A stretch of DNA of 50,848 nt from Phycisphaerales bacterium (lineage in GTDB: Bacteria; Planctomycetota; Phycisphaerae; Phycisphaerales; SM1A02). The translations under genes and the position numbers were made by a program. This document shows positions 45,405 through 50,848 of the stretch, piece after piece (the first letter of the stretch is position 1; every line of letters begins with the position of its first letter). Under the pieces are notes generated by a model. The model searched no databases. It was not told the origin of the DNA and saw nothing but the letters and a program-made list of their open reading frames with translations. The DNA lies in NCBI GenBank assembly GCA_030748805.1, contig JASMLG010000050.1, forward strand, positions 1-50,848, given 5' to 3'.

Positions 45405-47117
45405 ATGACATCTAAAGGCAATATATCAATACCATTAACTTCCCAAGCTCCTCTTGGTCAGTTGTTGTTGCGTCGAGGTGTCTTGTCACAAGAACAACTT
45501 GACAGCGCACTTGAAAAACAAAAGACATGCGAAGAACGAAAGTTGATTGGCGAAGTGCTTGTTGAAATGGGTTTGGTGAATGATCATATTGTTCTTGAAA
45601 CATTAGCACAAGCATACGGTATCCCGTTTGCTACTGATACAGCACGACTTGCAGATCCAAAGGTCATTGAGGTCTTGCCACGCGAATTTCTAGAAGAACA
45701 TGGTGTGCTTCCAATGTTTCTTGTTCGTGGCGTACTCACTGTTGCAGTAAGCGAGCCAGCAAACTTGTACTTACTTGAAGAAATTGAACGAAAGACAGGG
45801 CACACAGTTCAAATCGTAGCAGCAACTGCTGATGATATTGAAGCGGCACATAAGTCATATCTTCCCGCGGCAAACGTATTTGTTATCGATGAAATCTATG
45901 AAGATATTGATGATCACGATTTTGCTGTTATTGAACAAGACGCAACGGAACTTGCAGACCTTGAAGAAGATGCTGGTCATGGACCGGTTGTTAAGCTTGT
46001 AAATTATTTGATTTACTCAGCAGTACAAGACGGTGCTTCAGACATTCACATTGAACCAGACGATCACTCACTTCGTGTTCGTTACCGTGTTGATGGCAAA
46101 CTCTACGAAAAGATTCAACCGCCATACAAAATGCAACAAGCGATTGCGAGCCGCATAAAAATTATGGCGAACCTCGATATTTCAGAACGTCGTCTTCCGC
46201 AAGATGGCGACTTCAATGTGATGATGGATGGTCGCCCAATTGATTTACGTGTTTCAACAATGCCAAGCAAGTTTGGTGAAATTGTTGTGCTTCGTATTAT
46301 TGACAGTAAGAACAATCGTTTGTCACTCGATAGTTTGGGCTTTAATGAACACATGCTTTTGGACTGGAAAAGTGTTGTCCAGCAGCCGAACGGTGTTGTG
46401 CTAGTAACTGGTCCAACTGGTTCTGGTAAATCGACCACACTGTATTCAGTGCTGTCACAACTTGATACAGATGAAATAAACGTCGCGACGATTGAAGATC
46501 CAATCGAAGCGCAAATTCGTGGCATCAATCAGTCACAAATTAACGATCGTGCGGGTTTTACTTTCTCTACTGCCTTGCGTTCTATGCTTCGCCAAGACCC
46601 AGATGTCTTAATGGTCGGTGAAGTGCGGGATACTGATACTGCTGCAATCGTTTCCCAAGCCGCATTGACAGGACACCTTGTCTTCTCGACGCTGCATACA
46701 AACGATTCGATTTCTGCGGTTACACGTTTAGTTAATCTTGGGATTGAACCCTACCTTGTGGCCGCAACAGTTCGCGGTGTACTTGCACAGCGACTTGTTC
46801 GCAAGATTTGTCCTCACTGTAAAACCGCTTGGGAAGGTGAAGATGCTGTGCGCAATGCGTGTGGTGGTGGCGAGTATTCGATGGGTGCTGGTTGCAACCG
46901 GTGCCGAGGTACTGGATTTGCTGGGCGAATAGGCATTTTCGAATTGCTTATTCCAAACAACGAATTACTTGAAGCAGTAAGCCGCGGTGCTTCACTCCAA
47001 GAACTTCGTACGTTGACAAACCACGCAACCTTACGGTCAGATGGCTTAGAAAAAGTAGTCAAGGGACTCACAACTCCAGAAGAAGTGCTCTGCGCAACTA
47101 GGAGTTTGGGCTCATGA
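45405..47117 (+). CDS. gspE: Type II secretion/type IV pilus assembly ATPase (GspE/PilB) with MshEN-like N-terminus
   Basis: 570 residues from ATG 45405; the frame is open further upstream inside the STAS gene, but this ATG 8 bases after its stop fits best. The N-terminus has two copies of the MshE-type motif (PLGQLLLRRGVLSQEQLDSA at about 16-35, and LIGEVLVEMGLVNDHIVLET at about 48-67), the pattern that binds cyclic-di-GMP in MshE. The ATPase domain has Walker A GPTGSGKST (about 336-344), an Asp box, Walker B PDVLMVGEVRD and a His box (STLHTNDS). A zinc site near the C-terminus is ICPHCKTAW with CNRCRGTGF. It powers pseudopilus or pilus assembly. Confidence 0.95.
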   Translation: MTSKGNISIPLTSQAPLGQLLLRRGVLSQEQLDSALEKQKTCEERKLIGEVLVEMGLVNDHIVLETLAQAYGIPFATDTARLADPKVIEVLPREFLEEHGVLPMFLVRGVLTVAVSEPANLYLLEEIERKTGHTVQIVAATADDIEAAHKSYLPAANVFVIDEIYEDIDDHDFAVIEQDATELADLEEDAGHGPVVKLVNYLIYSAVQDGASDIHIEPDDHSLRVRYRVDGKLYEKIQPPYKMQQAIASRIKIMANLDISERRLPQDGDFNVMMDGRPIDLRVSTMPSKFGEIVVLRIIDSKNNRLSLDSLGFNEHMLLDWKSVVQQPNGVVLVTGPTGSGKSTTLYSVLSQLDTDEINVATIEDPIEAQIRGINQSQINDRAGFTFSTALRSMLRQDPDVLMVGEVRDTDTAAIVSQAALTGHLVFSTLHTNDSISAVTRLVNLGIEPYLVAATVRGVLAQRLVRKICPHCKTAWEGEDAVRNACGGGEYSMGAGCNRCRGTGFAGRIGIFELLIPNNELLEAVSRGASLQELRTLTNHATLRSDGLEKVVKGLTTPEEVLCATRSLGS

Positions 47118-48379
47118 GTGCCGCAAACGCATTATTAGCAAAAGAAACATTCGCATGGAAAGCGCGGGATATTCATGGGCGTGAATTAACGGGTTCGCAA
47201 GTTGCATCTAATGAAGACGAAGTTGCAAATGTACTTCGTACGCAGGGTTTGTTCATTACAGCGATTGACCCAGAACCGCTAATGCAGGGCGATGTCGAAG
47301 ATGTGAAGGATGACATCATGACTGCAATCGCCCAGAGGCGTATAAAGCAAGATGACGTCATTGCATTTTGTCAACAACTTGCGGTTATGCTTGAAACAGG
47401 TGTTCCGTTATCAGAGTCACTTGAAGCACTCATGAAGCAAACAAAACAAAAAGAGTTTCGCGAAGTGCTTGAAGGCATTCACAGTGACGTATGTGGCGGT
47501 GATGCGCTCTCTAGTGCGCTTGCAAGGCGTAAGCGCGTCTTCCCACGAATTGTCGTAAGTTTAGTTCGCGCTTCTGAATTATCTGGCACGCTTCCGATGA
47601 TGCTTGAACGTGTTGCAAGTTACTTATCGCGAGAGCGCAAAACAATTCGCGAAGTTAAAGGTGCAATGACGTATCCCATGATTATGGGTTTCACAGCAGT
47701 TGTTGTAACATCGCTCATCGTAACCTTCGTGCTTCCTCGCTTTGCAAAAATTTATGAAATGCGCGCAGCGTCGTTGCCAATGCCAACGAAAATCCTAATG
47801 GGAATAAGCGATGGCTTGCTTGGATCTTGGATGTATTGGATTCCAACTCTAGCAGCAATCATTATTGCGGCGGTTCTTTGGCATAAAACGACAAGTGGAC
47901 GAAACTTTTTTGATTGGATGAAACTAAGGACCCCAATCGTGGGACCTATGTTTGGCCAACTCTACACAACTCGCGCTTCAAGAACACTTTCAACGTTGCT
48001 AGCAGCTGGCGTTGGCATTCTTGACGCAATTGGTATTTGCAGGGATGTAACGGACAACGTTCAATTCGACCAACTTTGGACAGAGATGGAAAACGATGTG
48101 CGCAACGGACATCCAATTAGCGATGCGGTCTTTGAATCACCCTACGTTCCCTCATACGTGGCGTCGATGATGGCTTCGGGAGAACGCTCAGGCAAATTGC
48201 CATCCGTAATGGATCGAGTCGCAAGTTTTACAGACGAAGAACTTGAGTCGCGTGTGAAAAAGGTTTCTTCAATGATTGAACCACTTATGATTCTTGTGAT
48301 GGGCGGCGTTGTTGGTGGTGTTGCTATTGCGATGTTGCTTCCGATTTTCAGCATGTCCAAAGTCATTTCTGGGGTGTAG
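47114..48379 (+). CDS. gspF: Inner membrane platform protein (GspF/PilC)
   Basis: 421 residues, overlapping gspE by 4 bases. Two GspF domains are visible: the first at about 75-200 (FCQQLAVMLETGVPLSESLEAL) and the second at about 280-405 (LYTTRASRTLSTLLAAGVGILDA). Three membrane helices lie near 195-220, 240-260 and 395-418. The protein is the rotor-like base on which pilins assemble. It is the last gene of the operon; tandem repeats begin 8 bases after its stop. No prepilin peptidase gene is present in the window. Confidence 0.95.
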   Translation: MSAANALLAKETFAWKARDIHGRELTGSQVASNEDEVANVLRTQGLFITAIDPEPLMQGDVEDVKDDIMTAIAQRRIKQDDVIAFCQQLAVMLETGVPLSESLEALMKQTKQKEFREVLEGIHSDVCGGDALSSALARRKRVFPRIVVSLVRASELSGTLPMMLERVASYLSRERKTIREVKGAMTYPMIMGFTAVVVTSLIVTFVLPRFAKIYEMRAASLPMPTKILMGISDGLLGSWMYWIPTLAAIIIAAVLWHKTTSGRNFFDWMKLRTPIVGPMFGQLYTTRASRTLSTLLAAGVGILDAIGICRDVTDNVQFDQLWTEMENDVRNGHPISDAVFESPYVPSYVASMMASGERSGKLPSVMDRVASFTDEELESRVKKVSSMIEPLMILVMGGVVGGVAIAMLLPIFSMSKVISGV

Positions 48380-48386
48380 CGATGTT

Positions 48387-48475
48387 GAATAAACTCCCCC
48401 GGAATAAATTGGCTCAGAATAAACTCCCCGGAATAAATTGACCCAGAATAAACTCCCTCGGAATAAACTGCTTTG
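48387..48475. repeat. Three tandem ~30-bp repeats
   Basis: Units 48387-48416, 48417-48445 and 48446-48475 share GAATAAACTCCC, then GGAATAAA and a variable end (TTGGCTCA, TTGACCCA, CTGCTTTG). They begin 8 bases past the gspF stop. The ATTGACCC core recalls the 56-bp repeats at 17091-17202. No open frame lies here. Confidence 0.85.
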
Positions 48476-48493
48476 CGGGTTGTTTTAGTGAAC

Positions 48494-48593
48494 AGCGGTT
48501 TTCATATTTGAGAAAAAGCCGCAGTTGTAAGAGAAAACGCAACGAATAGACAAATCAATATTTTCTCAGGTGACTGCAAAATGCACGAATATG
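48494..48593. repeat. Leader repeat, copy A, before the NYN gene
   Basis: About 85 bases (roughly 48517-48593) match 49421-49498 with few changes: GCAGTTGTA, GAGAAAACGCA, CGAATAGACAAA, TTTCTCAGG, then TGCAAAATGCACGAATA. The copy ends within a few bases of the NYN gene start. Both copies contain AGGTGA or AGGAGA spaced 7 bases before an ATG reading Met-His-Glu-Tyr. The two copies bracket the NYN gene and its downstream hairpins. Confidence 0.8.
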
Positions 48594-48634
48594 ATTGGTG
48601 GAATGAACGTCATTTGTTATGTCGATGGTTTTAA
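48581..48634 (+). other. Possible leader mini-ORF overlapping the NYN gene start
   Basis: A 17-codon frame (MHEYDWWNERHLLCRWF) starts 7 bases after AGGTGA, the best ribosome binding site in the area, and runs out of frame over the NYN start. In repeat copy B the same ATG context (AGGAGA, spacing 7) opens an 8-codon frame, MHEYNNWL (49489-49515). It may allow translational coupling or be the remnant of a lost gene start. Confidence 0.3.
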
Positions 48635-49214
48635 TTTGTATCACGGTCTTCGATCTAAGGGTCTGCAAAGATATTATTGGCTTGATCTTTGGAAATTGAC
48701 CGAGCGTTTTTTGCTGCCTAATCAGGAATTACGGGAACTTATTTACTGCATGTCGCGTGTAAAGAAAAATCCGCCCTCAAGAAAACGACAACGTTTGTAC
48801 ATTGATGCGATTGAAGCGTTTCGTCCAAAAACAAAAGTGTTGTACGGACATTACCTTGCGAAAGAAGTACGTTGCAGGCGGTGCGGTCTTACTTATCTGC
48901 GCCATGAAGAAAAGATGACGGATGTGAATATCGCTTGTGAATTGTTACAAGATGCAATGGATGGCAAGTTTGATATAGCGCTTCTCATATCAGGAGATAG
49001 CGATTTGGTGCCACCGATACGAAAGATAAAGAAACTTTATCCAGAAAAACGAGTGATTACATTATTCCCTCCAAATCGTGACAGTAAGGCATTAAAGAAA
49101 AACTCACATGGATATAAATGGATCTCAGAGGCGGATCTTGCCGCTTCTCAACTTCCCGAAGTAATTGAAGTTTCAAACAGGCAACCACTATTTCGCCCGA
49201 AGAAGTGGCAATAA
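48603..49214 (+). CDS. NYN-domain (PIN-like) putative ribonuclease
   Basis: 203 residues from ATG 48603, where the domain begins (MNVICYVDGFNLYHGL); in-frame ATG 48591 or GTG 48570 would add a few residues. The conserved acidic residues of NYN/PIN nucleases are in YVDGFN, EKMTDVNIACEL and LLISGDSDLVPPI. A CRRCG pair in the middle may join further cysteines to bind zinc. NYN proteins of this group are metal-dependent RNases of unknown target, widespread but patchily distributed. It is enclosed by copies A and B of a shared repeat and followed by two hairpins, so it looks like an inserted cassette. Confidence 0.85.
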   Translation: MNVICYVDGFNLYHGLRSKGLQRYYWLDLWKLTERFLLPNQELRELIYCMSRVKKNPPSRKRQRLYIDAIEAFRPKTKVLYGHYLAKEVRCRRCGLTYLRHEEKMTDVNIACELLQDAMDGKFDIALLISGDSDLVPPIRKIKKLYPEKRVITLFPPNRDSKALKKNSHGYKWISEADLAASQLPEVIEVSNRQPLFRPKKWQ

Positions 49215-49220
49215 AAAATG

Positions 49221-49275
49221 GATGCTCGGTTTCACAGGAGTGAAACCGAGCATCGGGCCTGCCGTCTAAGGCAGG
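49221..49275 (+). terminator. Two adjacent hairpins after the NYN gene
   Basis: The first is a perfect 15-bp stem (49221-49235 with 49240-49254) with an AGGA tetraloop; the second a 6-bp G+C-rich stem (49258-49263 with 49270-49275). They begin 6 bases after the NYN stop, and GGGG follows instead of a T run, so simple intrinsic termination is uncertain. A recombination site or protein-binding RNA is possible. Bases 49276-49356 hold nothing recognisable. Confidence 0.65.
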
Positions 49276-49356
49276 GGGGGTTAAGCAAGTTATTACTACA
49301 TATTATATCGGTGTTTTTTAAAGTCAAGCCAAAAATATGTGTTTAATTATCTTATG

Positions 49357-49510
49357 CGTTTTTTCGCTTTTACGAAAAACGGCAGTTGTGAGAAAAACGC
49401 TTCGCAGTTTTTCGCTTTAACGAAAAATCGCAGTTGTAGAGAAAACGCAGCGAATAGACAAAACAATAATTTCTCAGGAGATTGCAAAATGCACGAATAC
49501 AATAATTGGC
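49357..49510. repeat. Leader repeat, copy B, with an extra tandem unit
   Basis: Two ~48-bp units follow each other. Unit one is at about 49357-49405 and unit two at 49406-49452. Each has a T-run/CG/A-run hairpin (TTTTTCG ... CGAAAAA), then GCAGTTGT and GAGAAAACGC. Unit two runs on into the segment shared with copy A, up to ATGCACGAATA. The copy precedes the toxin-antitoxin genes, as copy A precedes the NYN gene. Confidence 0.8.
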
Positions 49511-49531
49511 TTTGAAACTAATCTGTTGATT

Positions 49532-49559
49532 TTGTTTTTTTTTAGTGGCTATTTACAAT
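49532..49559 (+). promoter_or_regulatory. Likely promoter of the toxin-antitoxin pair
   Basis: TTGTTT (49532-49537) and TACAAT (49554-49559) are 16 bases apart. A perfect palindrome GTATATATAC (49562-49571) lies between it and the toxin ATG at 49575, a plausible operator for the encoded XRE antitoxin. The leader would be very short. Confidence 0.45.
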
Positions 49560-49574
49560 AGGGTATATATACTT

Positions 49575-49853
49575 ATGTGTATATGGATAATTCTTGAGCA
49601 CCGTAATGTCGAGAAAAAGATTAAGAAGATTCCTCGCGAGGTGTTGGCTAGATACTTGGTTTGGAAGGAAATAGTTGAGGATGAGGGGCCAAGTGGACCT
49701 CAACGAATAAAAGGGTTCAGGGATGAATCACTCAAAGGTGTCTGGAAAGGATATCGTTCTTCTCGGCTTGGCTTGAAATGGCGAGTGATCTACCAAGTTG
49801 AAAAAGCCGTTCTAAGAGTGCTTGTGATTGAATTGAGTGCACACAAATGTTAG
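49575..49853 (+). CDS. RelE/ParE-superfamily toxin
   Basis: 92 residues from ATG 49575 (MCIWIILEHRNVEKKI), where relatives start; a GTG 30 bases earlier would add ten residues. The RelE-type signature is clear in the second half: IKGFRDESLKGVWKGYRSSRL and WRVIYQVEKAVLRVLVIEL, ending in SAHKC where relatives have PHxY. Toxins of this family cut mRNA on the ribosome. The loss of a C-terminal Tyr (here Cys at the end) may reduce activity. The toxin gene precedes its antitoxin, the order seen in HigBA systems. Confidence 0.85.
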   Translation: MCIWIILEHRNVEKKIKKIPREVLARYLVWKEIVEDEGPSGPQRIKGFRDESLKGVWKGYRSSRLGLKWRVIYQVEKAVLRVLVIELSAHKC

Positions 49854-49861
49854 GAGTTCAA

Positions 49862-50131
49862 ATGAAGTTTAACGAAAAAGATTTTGTGCCTGCGAAGAAG
49901 CGGATACACCTGACCCCTAACGAACGCTTGCGTCATTTGCGCGAACTGCAAGAACTTTCGCAAGTCGAGCTTGCTGAATTGACGGGTATTTCCCAATCAA
50001 ATATTTCCGCAATGGAAACAGGGCAGCGAAACATAGGTCGCGAGCGCGCAATAGTGCTTGCCAAAGCACTGCAGGTGCACCCAGCGCTTATCTTGTTTTC
50101 GGAATTTGATAATTCAAAGTATATTTCTTAA
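49862..50131 (+). CDS. XRE-family antitoxin (HigA-like)
   Basis: 89 residues; TTAGGAG lies 6 bases before ATG 49862, which is preferred over an ATG at 49847 that overlaps the toxin stop. Residues about 22-76 form a Cro/C1-type helix-turn-helix ([22 protein letters not shown], then [16 protein letters not shown]). XRE antitoxins bind and neutralise the toxin and repress their own promoter. It overlaps the dihydrouridine synthase gene tail to tail by 4 bases. Confidence 0.9.
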   Translation: MKFNEKDFVPAKKRIHLTPNERLRHLRELQELSQVELAELTGISQSNISAMETGQRNIGRERAIVLAKALQVHPALILFSEFDNSKYIS

Positions 50132-50848
50132 ACGTTGGAAGCTTCTGGCGTCAACCACGCTTCAAGTGCATCGCGGATTTCATCAGCACTTTTAGCAAGG
50201 CGGACGCGTTCTTTTAATGGTTTGATGTGACCAAGCGTTCTTCCGTAAAGTGCAATTCGGTTTGTTATGCAGTGCAACGCGGAGCGTTCGCCTCGATGCT
50301 CCAAAATAAGTTCAAGGTGGCGGAGGATGACTTTTATTTTGTCGTTCCGTCCCCGGAAGGTAGGTGTTTCTCCCAGAAGTGATCGAGAGATGTCATCAAA
50401 AATCCATGGCTCTTTCATGGCGTGACGGCCAACCATCACGCCAGCGCAGCGGGTATGCTCAAACATCCGTTGCGCACTTTCGGGAGAATTGATATCGCCG
50501 TTTCCAATCACTGGAATCGAAACCGACTCAACAACTTTCGCAATCCCATCAAGACAAACACTGCCAGAAAACTTTTGACTCGTTGTTCTTCCATGCACAG
50601 TAATCGCTTGAATGCCTACATCTTCAAGCCGCTTTGCCAAATCAGGCGCAGAAAGTTCTCCCTCACTCCACCCAAGGCGAACCTTAGCAGTAACTGGAAC
50701 GCCATCACACGCTTCAACAATTTGCTTTGCAAGGTTTGCCGTTTGGCGGGGTGTTTTTAACAAAAGTGACCCGCCGTTTTTTTTGCAGACCTTATCAATT
50801 GGGCATCCCATGTTGATATCAATAATAGTTGCGCCTTGTTTAACAGCC
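50128..50848 (-). CDS. dusB: tRNA-dihydrouridine synthase (DusB-like), 5' end outside the window
   Basis: The frame stays open to the window edge, so the N-terminal part (roughly 90-100 residues) is missing. Just beyond the first ATG in view the frame reads [13 protein letters not shown], the DusB signature, with the catalytic cysteine in GCP. Also visible are [38 protein letters not shown] and GVMVGRHAM, the FMN-phosphate and tRNA-binding elements. Dus enzymes reduce uridines of the tRNA D-loop with FMN and NADPH. The C-terminal helical domain is complete. Confidence 0.93.
   Translation of the reverse strand, partial: AVKQGATIIDINMGCPIDKVCKKNGGSLLLKTPRQTANLAKQIVEACDGVPVTAKVRLGWSEGELSAPDLAKRLEDVGIQAITVHGRTTSQKFSGSVCLDGIAKVVESVSIPVIGNGDINSPESAQRMFEHTRCAGVMVGRHAMKEPWIFDDISRSLLGETPTFRGRNDKIKVILRHLELILEHRGERSALHCITNRIALYGRTLGHIKPLKERVRLAKSADEIRDALEAWLTPEASNV

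Noticed and set aside
48387..48475. CRISPR-like array
   Set aside because: Units are adjacent with no unique spacers between conserved repeats, only three units, and no cas genes nearby.
48570..49214. GTG 48570 as the NYN start
   Set aside because: No ribosome binding site fits it, and the added residues are encoded by the leader repeat; the domain begins at the ATG at 48603.
49357..49452. Integron attC site
   Set aside because: The ~48-bp units lack the paired RYYYAAC/GTTRRRY core sites, and no integrase is in the window.

Overview
The window looks like chromosomal DNA of an A+T-rich marine planctomycete, most likely a member of the class Phycisphaerae. The evidence is indirect but consistent. 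A secreted subtilase ends in two short dockerin-like EF-hand repeats (DVDGDG...LL..VDEWG) of the kind common in that class. DUF1080 (3-keto-glycoside hydrolase/lyase) domains sit beside a sugar-dehydrogenase-like beta-propeller and a cytochrome c. Prepilins carry RRA-FTLIE style leaders. An exosortase/polysaccharide-export cluster and a hybrid type II secretion/type IV pilus operon are also present. I saw no rRNA, tRNA, CRISPR array, phage or transposase gene, and no clear pseudogene among the main genes.

Layout. (1) 1-6.3 kb: secreted carbohydrate and protein degradation (DUF1080 protein, subtilase, propeller dehydrogenase plus c-type cytochrome lipoprotein). (2) 6.3-12.2 kb: an M28 peptidase and an MntR-type DtxR regulator, divergent from a TroABCD-type Mn/Zn uptake operon in which both permeases carry a DtxR-like C-terminal domain. 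(3) 12.2-18.6 kb: housekeeping and membrane genes (chagasin-like inhibitor, transglutaminase-like protease, threonine aldolase, HdeD, ClC, orphan sigma-4 protein, PilZ protein, lipoyl synthase), with a repeat-rich intergenic region holding a candidate small RNA. (4) 18.7-30.8 kb: a polysaccharide/exosortase locus (SLBB export lipoprotein, exosortase-EpsI fusion, 1703-residue TPR protein, Wzz/BY-kinase lacking the P-loop lysine, WecA-like initiating transferase). (5) 30.9-34.5 kb: serine biosynthesis (SerA, SerC) converging on a DUF1015 gene. (6) 34.7-48.4 kb: pseudopilins, PilM/N/O/P-like proteins, secretin, TPR lipoprotein, then a four-gene signalling block (histidine kinase, receiver, HD-GYP, STAS), then the GspE ATPase and GspF platform protein. 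Most junctions here are 1-4 bp overlaps or directly abutting. (7) 48.4-50.8 kb: an accessory patch with tandem repeats, a NYN-domain nuclease gene framed by two copies of a shared leader repeat, a RelE/XRE toxin-antitoxin pair, and the 3' part of a tRNA-dihydrouridine synthase gene.

How the parts may work together. The export/exosortase locus and the secretion/pilus operon are probably both cell-surface systems. Cyclic-di-GMP is a plausible common signal (HD-GYP phosphodiesterase, MshEN-type N-terminus on GspE, PilZ protein), but this is inference from domains. The least explained items are the double permease-DtxR fusions, the signalling block inside the secretion operon, the repeat-framed NYN cassette, and the candidate small RNA together with two hairpins carrying identical AGGA tetraloops.
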